11,256 nucleotides of DNA from CAYYGL01 sp964471235 (GTDB lineage: Bacteria; Calditrichota; Calditrichia; RBG-13-44-9; J075): assembly GCA_964471235.1 (NCBI GenBank), contig CAYYGL010000161.1, forward strand, positions 1 through 11,256, read 5' to 3'. Positions 1 through 8,400 of the stretch are shown piece after piece. Made by a program: the position numbers and the translations under genes. The notes beneath the pieces were generated by a model. That model saw only the letters and a program-made list of their open reading frames with translations, was not told the origin of the DNA and did not search any database. Position 1 is the stretch's first letter. Every line of letters starts with the position of its first letter.

Positions 1-203
1 AAGCGATGCTCCGGGTCTAAAATCCGGATGGCGCTGTGCCCAAAGGTGGAATAAAGGGCATCGCCCGGGGAAATGGTCAATAGGGAAACCCGGGCATCAT
101 CGGAGAGGGAGGGGGGATGTTGTGCCAGGGCAGCCTGAAGGATCAGCATCCAGAACAAGCCGCAAAGTGGAATTCGGGCAGTCGAGAGGGCTTTTTTCAT
201 CAT
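1..203 (-). CDS. DUF4105 (Lnb N-terminal-like) envelope protein, 3' part outside window
   Basis: Only the first 67 codons are inside the window; the gene continues past base 1. The protein begins MMKKALSTARIPLCG and has a hydrophobic stretch ending ALA before QHPP, which is a good signal peptide (about residues 1-27). The mature start carries VSLLTISPGDALYSTFGHSA (about residues 40-59). I recognise this as the opening signature of the DUF4105 family, found in periplasmic or membrane-anchored proteins of Bacteroidota-like bacteria and related to the N-terminal domain of lacto-N-biosidase LnbX. The Gly-His in FGHSA and the Cys/Ser-Pro-Gly-Asp turn are family hallmarks; the enzymatic role is not established. 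The start could be the ATG ending at 203 or the next one at 200, and neither has a strong Shine-Dalgarno. The gene lies 30 bp after the outer-membrane barrel gene on the same strand, so translational coupling in an envelope operon is likely. Confidence 0.8.
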   Translation of the reverse strand, partial: MMKKALSTARIPLCGLFWMLILQAALAQHPPSLSDDARVSLLTISPGDALYSTFGHSAIRILDPEHR

Positions 204-233
204 CGCTGTATGAGTTGGCGAGAATTGTTCGGT

Positions 234-1502
234 TTATCGAATATCGGCTTTCAGGGTAATCATCCCGAAGAAAAATTTCTCTTCCACATCATCAATCGGG
301 CTCAGGCTGCGATCGCCGCCATAACGGGTATCATCAAACAAATCCGGGAAAGTATAATTGAGATTGCTGAAGCCGCCCGCCACATCAATCCGCCAGTGGT
401 CTCCCATAAATCCGGTGCCGGCGGATATCAGGGTGCGGCTGGTGCTCTGGTCCTGGTAGGCAGTGCGAAACTGTACCCCGGCCTGAAAGGGAATCCGGTT
501 AAAAAAGATGTGTTCCACCGCGGTTTTAACGATAAACACATCATCAAAATTGGTGTTGGGAAAATTCTCCGATTGGATTTGGCTGTTGGTGCTCGACCAG
601 AATTCATAGGTTATGTCGATATTCAAGCGCGCCCGCAGTGCCTGGCGCCCCCGGTATTCCAATGCCCCGGTTATTTGCAAGGGGTATTCGATCGTCTCCT
701 GTGCATCCGGGCTTTGGGTGCCGTTCACCGTGCTTTGCACCCGGTAATCCACCGAATAGGGGAGCCGCAAATATCCTCCCAGGCTCAGGTGGGAATGCAC
801 CTCATAAATGGCACCGAATGATGCCACAAACGGGTTGTTGTCCAGGTTCCGGCGAGTATTTTCCGCCTCGCTCTGCGAAGGATCATTAAAAAAATCAATG
901 GTGCGTTCCCGAAACAGATCCCCGGACAGCAATCCAAGCTGCACGCCCAGGCGAAGTTTGTCGGTCGGCTGTACTGCGGCTCCCACGGCATACCGGGTTA
1001 ACGCGCCGTCATAGCGAATCCGATTGACCGCGATCGGGGCATCTCCGAATATATTTTCCCGCACCTGCTCAGTATATTCATAATCCTGATCCAACTCATT
1101 AAACACGCCAATTGCCACAGCCGCCGGCATGTTGTTGATTTGGGTTCGGAACCGAGCCGCGCCCTGAAACCGGAAAAATGCGTTGTCGTTAATGGCATAA
1201 ATGCCTTTCTGGGTGATATCGTCAATTCGATTAAAGATGGGGAAGGAGCGGCGTTCGCCCAGGCTGCGGGCAGTGGATGATAGCATGAAATTAAACCGAT
1301 GGGTGCCGCGGGTCAGGGCTGCCGGATTCATCATCAGGGCTGCCGGGGAGGTATTGGAGATGGAACCCCCGCCGGCCATCGCCAGGGTGCGGGCATCCGG
1401 AAACTGCCAGAATTCTCCCACCGGGAAAATGGGTTCTCTCTGGGCAAATCCCGGTGCAACAAAACAAATCAGGCTGAGTAAGGTGAAGAAGTAGAAGCGC
1501 AT
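234..1502 (-). CDS. outer-membrane beta-barrel protein, FadL/PorV-like
   Basis: A 422-residue secreted protein. The open frame extends upstream to 1646. I chose the ATG at 1502 because it has an AGGAGA ribosome site six bases upstream and begins directly with a signal peptide, MRFYFFTLLSLICFVAPGFA, cleaved before Gln21. Just after it, residues 36-63 read DARTLAMAGGGS...NPAAL. This resembles the N-terminal hatch-type signature (small-residue GG plus NPA) of FadL/OmpP1 and PorV/PorQ-like barrels. The rest is a series of alternating polar/hydrophobic strands with Tyr/Phe-rich turns and many Asn/Asp loops, ending in an amphipathic strand (FFFGMITLKADIR), as expected for a barrel of about 14 strands. 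A role in uptake of hydrophobic compounds or in secretion is plausible by family but not shown. It sits between a nuclease gene (127 bp upstream) and a DUF4105 gene (30 bp downstream). Outer-membrane barrel is well supported; the subfamily is not. Confidence 0.8.
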   Translation of the reverse strand: MRFYFFTLLSLICFVAPGFAQREPIFPVGEFWQFPDARTLAMAGGGSISNTSPAALMMNPAALTRGTHRFNFMLSSTARSLGERRSFPIFNRIDDITQKGIYAINDNAFFRFQGAARFRTQINNMPAAVAIGVFNELDQDYEYTEQVRENIFGDAPIAVNRIRYDGALTRYAVGAAVQPTDKLRLGVQLGLLSGDLFRERTIDFFNDPSQSEAENTRRNLDNNPFVASFGAIYEVHSHLSLGGYLRLPYSVDYRVQSTVNGTQSPDAQETIEYPLQITGALEYRGRQALRARLNIDITYEFWSSTNSQIQSENFPNTNFDDVFIVKTAVEHIFFNRIPFQAGVQFRTAYQDQSTSRTLISAGTGFMGDHWRIDVAGGFSNLNYTFPDLFDDTRYGGDRSLSPIDDVEEKFFFGMITLKADIR

Positions 1503-1508
1503 TCGGAG

Positions 1509-1514
1509 TCTCCT
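1509..1514 (-). promoter_or_regulatory. ribosome binding site deciding the barrel start
   Basis: AGGAGA on the minus strand, six bases before the ATG at 1502. It decides between this start and the longer frame beginning at 1646, whose extra 48 residues are Pro/Arg-rich and would bury the signal peptide. Confidence 0.75.
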
Positions 1515-1629
1515 GTTGCTGGATTCATGACGGGTGCGGGGGAAGGGGATTGGGATATAAGGCATAGGGTAAAAGGATAATCTTATGTCGTCTTTCTTTT
1601 CCCCCGCAAAGCATTTTGGTTTTTTAGTG

Positions 1630-3024
1630 CTATACCTCCAGTTCAAACCTATCGCCTAATTTAGGAATGATCACATCCCATCCAAAATGTTTCTCAATTT
1701 TCTCTTTTAACGATTGGGCAGCATCCGGTTCGCCATGCACCAGAAACGTCTTTTTCGGCGGGGCATTAAAACCCATCAGCCATGCCAGTATTTCCCGGTA
1801 ATCGGCATGACCGGAATACCCGGAGATATTTTCCACATGCGCTTTGACGGGCACATATTCGCCATGAATTTTCACTTGCGGCTGCCCGTCCAAAATGCTC
1901 CGCCCCCGGGTGCCTTCCGCCTGGTAACCGATAAACAGCAGGGTGTTTCGCTCGTTGGGTAGGCGTTCTTTGAGATGGTGGAGGATACGCCCGCCGGTTG
2001 CCATGCCGCTGGCGGATATGATGATCGCCCGGCTTTGATATTTATTGATCGATTTCGATTGGCTGCGGGTCTTGCAAATTTGTAAGCGTTTGGGATGAAA
2101 CACCTTCTCCCCTTCCAGGGTGAGCATCCGGATAATCAAATTCATGTCGGCAATCCGGTTGCGGAAAATCCCGGTGGCATCGATTGCCATGGGTGAGTCC
2201 ACAAAAACCGGAATCGACGGAATTTTTCCCTTCTCTTCAAGATCGCGAATTACATACAACAGGGTTTGGGTACGCCCAACCGCAAAGGATGGGATTAAAA
2301 GAACGCCTCCTCTTTCAATACTCTCGTTAATAACGGTTGCCAGTTTTTCATCCGGGGAGTTGTCTTCGTGTTCCCGATTGCCATAGGTCGATTCCAGCAC
2401 CAGGTAGTCGATATTAAAGGGTTGCGAGGGGTCGCGCAGCACATGACGGCGCGGTCTGCCCAAATCCCCGCTGAACAGAATTTTCCGACTGCCCGAATCA
2501 GTGGTGATCTTAACATCCACATAGCCGGAGCCTAAAATGTGACCGGCATCCCGGTACTTAACCCGGACATTTTCATCCAGGTGGATGTTGTCTCCGTAAT
2601 TCACCGGGGAAAAGAAGGTCAGGGCGTTTCGAGCGTCCTCCACCGTATAAAGCGGAAGGGCAGGCTTGTGGCGGGAAAATCCTTTCCGGTTCGCCCACTC
2701 GGCATCTTCCTCCTGAAGATGAGCGCTGTCGGGCAGCAGGATTTCACATAAATCATAAGTGGGATGGGTGCAATAAATTTTCCCGGCAAAGCCGTCTTTA
2801 CAAAAACGGGGCAAATACCCGGTATGATCGATATGAGCATGGGTGATGAATACCGTATCAATTTCTGCCGGGGAAACGGGGAATGGTTCCCAATTGCGTT
2901 GGCGGTTTTTTTTAGTACCCTGGAATAAACCACAGTCGATGAGCAGCTTCTGGCGGTTGAGTTCCAGCATAAAACGGGAACCGGTGACTGTGCCGGTTGC
3001 GCCAAAGAAGGTCAATGATGCCAT
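1630..3024 (-). CDS. beta-CASP metallo-beta-lactamase-fold RNA nuclease (Ysh1/CPSF-73-like, COG1236)
   Basis: A 464-residue cytoplasmic enzyme expected to bind two zinc ions and cut or degrade RNA, as shown for relatives such as Thermus TTHA0252 and eukaryotic CPSF-73. The metallo-beta-lactamase motifs are complete: THAHIDH (His62, His64, Asp66, His67), DAGHILGS (His162) and FSGDLGR (Asp187). The beta-CASP insert follows with motif A ESTYGNREHE (Glu211), motif B in GRILHH (His350) and motif C GYSGHAD (His406). A final conserved His is in FLVHGEPDA (His430). Length is typical for the family. The start at 3024 has GGGAG six bases upstream, and MASLTFFGATGTVTGS is the usual N-terminus. It is first of three minus-strand genes, with a 23-bp palindrome about 70 bp upstream. 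No residue appears lost, so it should be active. RNA rather than DNA as substrate is inferred from the family. Confidence 0.92.
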   Translation of the reverse strand: MASLTFFGATGTVTGSRFMLELNRQKLLIDCGLFQGTKKNRQRNWEPFPVSPAEIDTVFITHAHIDHTGYLPRFCKDGFAGKIYCTHPTYDLCEILLPDSAHLQEEDAEWANRKGFSRHKPALPLYTVEDARNALTFFSPVNYGDNIHLDENVRVKYRDAGHILGSGYVDVKITTDSGSRKILFSGDLGRPRRHVLRDPSQPFNIDYLVLESTYGNREHEDNSPDEKLATVINESIERGGVLLIPSFAVGRTQTLLYVIRDLEEKGKIPSIPVFVDSPMAIDATGIFRNRIADMNLIIRMLTLEGEKVFHPKRLQICKTRSQSKSINKYQSRAIIISASGMATGGRILHHLKERLPNERNTLLFIGYQAEGTRGRSILDGQPQVKIHGEYVPVKAHVENISGYSGHADYREILAWLMGFNAPPKKTFLVHGEPDAAQSLKEKIEKHFGWDVIIPKLGDRFELEV

Positions 3025-3030
3025 GTGTAT

Positions 3031-3035
3031 CTCCC
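3031..3035 (-). promoter_or_regulatory. ribosome binding site of the beta-CASP nuclease gene
   Basis: GGGAG on the minus strand, six bases before the ATG at 3024. It supports that start. Confidence 0.65.
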
Positions 3036-3096
3036 GGTGAGTAATGTGGTGAAGGTTTTGATAACGTCGAAATTCGGATTTAACACCCGGTTAAGA

Positions 3097-3119
3097 TTTT
3101 AAAACTTCCGGTTTTAAAA
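3097..3119. promoter_or_regulatory. 23-bp palindrome, possible operator of the nuclease gene
   Basis: TTTTAAAAC, five-base spacer TTCCG, then GTTTTAAAA: nine-base arms, perfectly complementary. Each arm contains the self-complementary TTTTAAAA, so the arms are also a direct repeat. A partial third copy of the motif (CCGGTTAAGATTTTAAAA, 3088-3104) overlaps it. The site is about 73-95 bp upstream of the ATG at 3024, in the AT-rich tract where a promoter is expected. A dimeric-regulator operator is the most natural reading. A hairpin in a 5' leader is an alternative. Confidence 0.4.
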
Positions 3120-3191
3120 GCCAAAAGATTTTTTCAATTTTATTTTAGCCCATATTATTCACCACCCCCAAAATGGTCGTTTCGCGAAGAG

Positions 3192-3483
3192 ACGCAGAGA
3201 ACGCAGCGGTTACCGAAAAACGAACTCTGACCACCCCTTATCATAACGCTTCAGGATGTTTGAGTGCCAGGGGAAAATAATTCTGGAAATTTATTAACGT
3301 CAGTTTAACATCAAAAAAATAGAACGCGGATGGACCTGGATGACCCGGATTTTCACGGGTTTTTTTATATGATGATCCATCATCCGTATCATTCAGCGTT
3401 ATCGGTTTCATCGGTGTTCTATTGCAAGTGACATCGAACGAGCGTTTCATCATAACAACTTTGCAACCGTTGCGCCTCTGCGG
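3192..3483. repeat. degenerate inverted-repeat element (outer arms)
   Basis: The left arm at 3192-3211 (ACGCAGAGAACGCAGCGGTT) matches, in reverse complement and with small gaps, the right arm at 3465-3483 (AACCGTTGCGCCTCTGCGG). Together they bound about 290 bp. The 'gacgcagagaacgcag' wording resembles repeated intergenic debris I have seen in many FCB and related genomes; that is recollection, not a search. The inside contains a second inverted pair. No transposase is encoded, so at most this is a decayed MITE-like or REP-like element. Confidence 0.45.
3318..3423. repeat. inner imperfect inverted repeat
   Basis: AATAGAAC at 3318-3325 is mirrored exactly by GTTCTATT at 3416-3423. The similarity continues inward for about 30 bp with mismatches: the left arm reads gcggatggacctggatgacc and the right arm, reverse-complemented, reads accgatgaaaccgataacg. 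The interior is built of short 'ggat/cggat' steps, including a T-rich centre near 3361-3368. It could fold into a long imperfect hairpin when transcribed. Confidence 0.45.
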
Positions 3484-3621
3484 CTTATCCCGCCGCCACA
3501 ACGGGATGCCGTCACAACGTGTCCCAATGTGATCCCCTCGGGAGTGACGCTGTCATTGGCAACCGCGGCTTCGTTGGAAACGGGATCCCGCTGGGATGAT
3601 TCAACAGGTTAGATGCCACGT

Positions 3622-3641
3622 TCTCCGGGTGTTCCCGGAGA
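3622..3641 (+). terminator. perfect GC-rich hairpin, terminator- or attenuator-like
   Basis: TCTCCGGG, loop TGTT, CCCGGAGA: an 8-bp perfect stem with a four-base loop, followed at 3645-3652 by a pyrimidine-rich TTCTTTT run. No plus-strand gene ends just before it, so an ordinary terminator role is doubtful. It may belong to a long rlmD leader or to repeat debris. Confidence 0.3.
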
Positions 3642-3754
3642 CACTTCTTTTCCAAGATCGCTAACCGATGCCTGTTCGTTTGCCCGATCCTCCCGGGGAG
3701 GTGCATTGAAATGGACTTTTTTCCCGACGGATAGTAAACCGCTCAGAAATTTTG

Positions 3755-3760
3755 TATATT
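3755..3760 (+). promoter_or_regulatory. possible -10 element of the rlmD-like gene
   Basis: TATATT within tttgtatattattc, about 65 bases before the ATG at 3826, in the most AT-rich part of the upstream region. No matching -35 hexamer at the usual spacing was found, so this is weak. Confidence 0.2.
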
Positions 3761-3825
3761 ATTCTTTTCCGGGTATGGTTTATTTATCCATCTATTCAAA
3801 ATTTCAGGGCACGGCCTGTTGCACG

Positions 3826-5193
3826 ATGGCGAAACAGAAGAAAAAGAAACCCCTCCGCATCCAGTTGAAAATTGAAATGCTGAATGAGCAGGGTGCCGGG
3901 GTGGCATTTTATAAGAAACAAAAAGTTATCATACCCAAAACCCTGCCGGGGGAAGAAATCCTGGCGGAATATCATCCCGGCAGACCCCGGAAGGACCGGA
4001 TTCGCCTGTTAAAATTGGTTACCCCCTCGCAACAGCGTCGTACCCCCCGCTGCCGTTATTTTGACACCTGCGGCGGCTGCCAGCTCCAACATCTTGATTA
4101 CCCGGCACAACTTCAATTTAAACAGCAACTGATTCAGCAGGTGCTGCACCCATTTCCTCAATTGAAATCCATTCAGGTGCATCCGGTGCAGGGCATGCCG
4201 GAACCGTTTCACTATCGCAATAAATCCCAGGTACCTTTTCAATTCCAGCATAACCGGGTGGTGTTCGGTCTTTACCGGGCAAGAACCCACGAGGTCATTC
4301 CCATTGAAGAATGCCTGGTGGAAAGTCAGGATGCCAACCAGGTGCTGAGAATCGTTCGTGATTGGGCAACTCGTTACCAAATTCCGGTGTATGATGAAGG
4401 AAGCGGCAAGGGAATTTTGCGCTATGTGCTGGTGCGCAAAAGCATGTTCGCCCATAAACTTATGATTGTGCTGGTGGTTACGAAGAAGGAAATTCCCCAC
4501 TGGAAAGCGTTGTTACAGGAATTAAAAATCCAGCTTGCCACGTTTGATAGCCTTCAGTTAAACATTAACAACAGCAAATCCAATGTGATTTTGGGGCAGG
4601 AGAATATTGTTGCCTGGGGAGAACCATACATCCGGGAGCGGATCGGGAAATATTTGTTTCGGATTTACCCGGGGACTTTTTTCCAGATCAATTCGGTGCA
4701 GATGATCAAGATTCTGGAGAAAATGGCAGCGATTGGTGATTTTCGCCCGACCGATCGGGTGGTGGATTTGTTTAGTGGGGTGGGAATGATAGCGCTGCAA
4801 ATCGCTGAATCGGTCGCCGAGGTGATTGGTGTGGATGCCAATTCCCAAGCCATCGAAGCGGCGGAAATGAATGCTGCCGATAACAATGTGATCAATACGC
4901 AATTTATGTCCGGAGATGCAACGGAATTGATGGAGCGCTTTTCCGGGGAGCAGCCGGCTGTGGATATCGTGATCACCGATCCGCCCCGGAAAGGGCTGCA
5001 ACACCGATTGATAGACAAAATTGCGGAGATGAATCCGCGCGCCGTTATCTATCTCTCCTGCAATCCCCGAACCCTTGCCCGGGACCTCGCCCGCTTTTAC
5101 GAACGTGGCTACCGCACTCAGGAGGTGTTCCCTTTTGATATGTTCCCCCAGACCGCCCATGTGGAGAGCCTGGTGAAACTGGCGAAAGCATAA
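3826..5193 (+). CDS. rlmD: 23S rRNA (uracil-C5)-methyltransferase, RlmD/TrmA family
   Basis: A 455-residue SAM-dependent RNA m5U methyltransferase, most like RlmD, which methylates U1939 of 23S rRNA. After a Lys-rich start there is a TRAM-type RNA-binding domain (about residues 8-65). The [4Fe-4S] cysteines are Cys76, Cys82, Cys85 (CRYFDTCGGC) and Cys163, with the same spacing as E. coli RlmD. The methyltransferase part shows FQINS (286-290), the SAM loop DLFSGVGMIAL (314-324), DPPRKG (385-390), the nucleophile in SCNPRTLARD (Cys412) and the catalytic base in HVE (Glu447). All key residues are present. The frame is open back to 3613, but that part overlaps hairpins and reads as noise. I place the start at the ATG at 3826 (MAKQKKKKPL), although no clear ribosome site precedes it; the ATG at 3775 is a less likely alternative. 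Specificity (U1939 versus a second site, as in RlmCD) cannot be decided. Confidence 0.9.
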   Translation: MAKQKKKKPLRIQLKIEMLNEQGAGVAFYKKQKVIIPKTLPGEEILAEYHPGRPRKDRIRLLKLVTPSQQRRTPRCRYFDTCGGCQLQHLDYPAQLQFKQQLIQQVLHPFPQLKSIQVHPVQGMPEPFHYRNKSQVPFQFQHNRVVFGLYRARTHEVIPIEECLVESQDANQVLRIVRDWATRYQIPVYDEGSGKGILRYVLVRKSMFAHKLMIVLVVTKKEIPHWKALLQELKIQLATFDSLQLNINNSKSNVILGQENIVAWGEPYIRERIGKYLFRIYPGTFFQINSVQMIKILEKMAAIGDFRPTDRVVDLFSGVGMIALQIAESVAEVIGVDANSQAIEAAEMNAADNNVINTQFMSGDATELMERFSGEQPAVDIVITDPPRKGLQHRLIDKIAEMNPRAVIYLSCNPRTLARDLARFYERGYRTQEVFPFDMFPQTAHVESLVKLAKA

Positions 5194-5223
5194 GGAATGA
5201 TTCGGGAGAGGGGAGAGTTCCCA

Positions 5224-5259
5224 CCATCATAAAAAAAACAAAGTTTTAGCCGATGATGG
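5224..5259. terminator. weak stem-loop after the rlmD-like gene
   Basis: CCATCAT (5224-5230) pairs with ATGATGG (5253-5259). The loop itself contains a small AAAAC/GTTTT stem (5235-5239 with 5243-5247 approximately). No T-run follows, so it is a poor intrinsic terminator. The remaining intergenic stretch to 5436 is AT-rich and holds no gene I can support; a second short hairpin (GAATG/CATTC) lies at 5292-5306. Confidence 0.25.
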
Positions 5260-5436
5260 GCAATGCGTCAGATGTCCGGCAAAACGTTTCGGAATGCAAA
5301 ACATTCTAAAAATAACGCCCTGCATCTTTTCGAAATTATTTTTTGTTTTGTGATTTTTAGCAGAGTGGTTCTGATGATTTGATCGGTTATTTATGGCTTT
5401 TTTGAAGGAAAAACCGGAAGCAACGGATGTAGGAAT

Positions 5437-8400
5437 ATGAATCAATCCCGATATCAAACGGAATTTGAATTTCTTAAAGCGGCATCAAACGAAAAACGGG
5501 TGACGGCTCAGAAACGAGCGCTCGACCTGCTGTTCGATCTCCATAAAATCGGGCAAAAGAGTTCCGCCGGCATCAAAAAAGACCCTGTGTACCGGAAACT
5601 GCGGGAACAGCTCAGCGACGCCACCATGCTCTTTTCCCTGAATGAGGTTCAGAAGGAAATTTATCACTCCGACAGCGGCAGTGCGGTAGTGCCGGATAAG
5701 ATGAAAAAAGCGCTGGTGAACGTGAAATCACGATTGGTGGTTCGACCCGGCACCTTAGACGATTTGCAGAAGTTTGTTGCCCACTGCCATCAACACAAGT
5801 TGAATTACACCATCCGGGGAGCCGGCAGTTGGCCCTTTGGCGGTGTGCTCCCCATGAACCAGGAGATCATCTTAGACCTTTCCTACCTGGATTTTTACCG
5901 GTTGAATGAAAAGGGACAGACATTGACCGTGGGACCGGGAGTGCTCTTTGCCGACATGCGGAAATTCCTGAAGCAGAAAGGATTTGCCCTGCGCCAGGAG
6001 ATTACCAACCCCAATTCCGGCACCATTTGCGGCTGGGTGGTGACCGGCGGTCTGGGCATCGGTAGCTATAAATACGGCGCTGTGCGCCAATCCGTGCAAG
6101 CTATCTTTCTGCTTCAGCCGGATGGCGAGTGGAAAATCCTCACCCCGGAAGACCCTCTCTTTGACCGGGTGTTCGAAAGCGAAGGGCAGATTGGCATTGT
6201 TGCCGGCGTGGTGTTAAGGGTAAAGCGGGAGGAATATGTCTCCAAACCTTATGCCTTTTCATTTCACTCGCCGGAAGAAGTGCGCCGGTTTGTGGAACTC
6301 ATCCGGGAGTGGAAGCTGACCCCCACCTCCATCATTTACTTTGATGAAAACTATATCCGCACCACCCATGATATCCAGCAGGAAAAATACCGGAAGGAGC
6401 TTCAGGAAGCACTGGAAGCGGAAGATGATCTGCGCATTGCCCGCACCCGGAAAGACCTGGAGGTAACCGCCAGACTGGCCGATCTGAACCATGTGGTGGT
6501 GATGGAGTTTGATTCCCATGCCGACTACCAGAAGTGCCTGAAATATACCTTTTTTAACTCCCGGCAGGCGAACAGCCGCTACCGGGAGATCAGTTTCCGC
6601 CGCCTGGCAACCGAAGTGGCGCATAAGCTGTGGGATCACCGCTATGCCCCGGTGGAAATGAAATCCCGGGGACCGTCCATGCTGGTTAGCGAAACGATTA
6701 TGCCGCTGGAGAAATTCCCGGCGTACATGGCATTTGTGCAATCGGCTGTAACGAACTGGACCGGCAATCCCATCAAAACCGAAGGGCATATTTTATCCGG
6801 CGGTGAAATTCTGATTCAGACCATATTACTGGCGGATACCGCGCTCCGGCGACATAAAATTTACCTGGCGCTGGTGCCGTTTATGACCCGGGCATCCCTG
6901 TTCTTTGACGGCAGACCTTACGGGGTGGGTATCTGGAATCTGCCGTTCTTGAAAGGGCTGCGGTCAAACGGCAAAGAAGAGGACATCCGGGCGCTCCAAC
7001 AGCTTAAAAAGGAGCTGGACCCTCACGCTCTTCTCAATCAGTGCAAATTTATCAACACGGCTGGCAGAAAAGTGTTGTTGCGGTTATATAAAAAAGCCAC
7101 CTCTCCTTTTTTTAGCTTTGGGGTAAAATTGTTACACCGGGGATTACACCAGAAAAACGGGGTCTCTTTGCTGTCCCTGGGAAATTTATTCTGGAAGCTC
7201 AATAAAATCATCTTTCCGGCGTTGGTGCCGCCCAAACTCCATAAGCAGCGTTCCTCACTTCTTTCCATCAACAGCGCCTGTGCCGAATGTGATAGCTGCG
7301 AACGGGTGTGCCCTACCAGTGACGTCTTTGGTCTATACGGCATCGCCACCCCCATCACCCGCCGCAAAACCGCCAACCGAATTGCCCAGGGAAAAACCAT
7401 TTCTCAGGAAGAGGCGCTGGGGTTCATGGTCTGCACCCGCTGCGACAACTGCACCCGGGTGTGCCCCACCGACATCCCCCTGACAGAAATGTTCGACCTG
7501 GTGGAAGACAACCCTGCTTTCCGGGTTGCCCTGGGGTTAAACGAGGAGGAGAAGAAAGATTTTATAGACCGGATGTGGGAAATTATGAAAGAAAGCCCGC
7601 TCTACCTGGAACATACCCTGGCGGAGCAGAAAGAGGAACGCTCCCACCTGGAACATGGGCTCAAAATTCATTATCCCCGCGGGTTTGCCTACTCCAGGTT
7701 ATTCATTGATCCGGAGACCTGCATCCACTGTGGCATGTGCGCCGATGAAAACGCCTGCACTTACGACGCCCGCCGGGCACAGCCCCGGGAAATTCCCCAA
7801 TTGATCGATGAGAACTGCGCCCTGTGCAATGCCTGCATTAACTTCTGCCCGCAAAACAAGGCGGTGCAGATGGAACGGGATTTTGTGCAGGAGTTGATAG
7901 ACCATGCGGTGGATATGGAAGAAAAGCGATTCTGGGAAAAACAGAAGGAATTTTTACGCGACACCACCACCATCCAGCGTTCCCCGGAATTGACCGAGAT
8001 GGCAGATATTTACCTGACCGAAGATATTTTGATGGAGATCGACAAAGAAGCCTCCACCGGGCAGATTCCGGTTTCCGGGATGGGACAGGGCGACCGCCAC
8101 ATGGGTATCGGGTTTGACGCGGAACGGTTCTCCCATTTTCACATCGTCGGTCCCGCGCAAAACCGCCTTCATGAAGGCGATCCCGATGAGGAGCTTTCGG
8201 TTATTCTGGGCAAGCGGCACCGCTATTGCAAATTCGATGAGATGGAAAACCTGCACAATCCGCCTTTTCCCACCATCAAGCTCAAAACCCCCATCCTGTA
8301 TAATTCCGTGCGGCTGCACAGCAACGGCAGGGCGGAGTTGGCGTTTATTAAAGTGGCGGAAAAGCAGCACTCCCTGGTGGTGATTAAACTCAACCGCATC

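Larger units (their letters stand above)
3025..3825. other. divergent intergenic region without a convincing gene
   Basis: About 800 bp separate the start of the minus-strand nuclease gene from the start of the plus-strand rlmD-like gene. Open frames here (minus 3241-3501 and 3512-3706, and the 5' extension of the rlmD frame from 3613) have no ribosome site, low-complexity composition or overlap with repeats, so I do not call them. The region holds the 23-bp palindrome at 3097-3119, nested imperfect inverted repeats between 3192 and 3483, a perfect 8-bp hairpin at 3622-3641, a weaker CCTCC/GGAGG hairpin at 3689-3701, a possible seven-codon leader ORF at 3711-3734 and an AT-rich promoter-like stretch near 3750-3770. 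Confidence 0.7.

Noticed and set aside
1503..1646. Upstream extension of the barrel reading frame to an ATG at 1646, overlapping the nuclease stop.
   Set aside because: The extra 48 residues are Pro/Arg-rich and would precede a clear signal peptide. A strong AGGAGA site marks the ATG at 1502.
3241..3706. Two minus-strand open frames (3241-3501, 3512-3706).
   Set aside because: They lie in repeat-derived sequence, with no ribosome site and no recognisable protein features.
3613..3825. N-terminal extension of the rlmD-like frame.
   Set aside because: It crosses hairpins and AT-rich promoter-like sequence, has no family similarity, and the family N-terminus fits the ATG at 3826.
4009..5160. 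Minus-strand open frames of up to 200 codons opposite the rlmD-like gene.
   Set aside because: They are antisense shadows of a well-identified methyltransferase and are His/Gly-rich without family features.
5227..5457. Minus-strand open frame across the gap before the giant gene.
   Set aside because: Low-complexity Lys/Asn-rich translation of AT-rich intergenic DNA, overlapping the start of the giant gene, with no ribosome site.
7264..7854. The Fe-S region as a separate gene next to a stand-alone FAD dehydrogenase.
   Set aside because: There is no stop codon and no start with a ribosome site at the junctions; the frame is unbroken from 5437.
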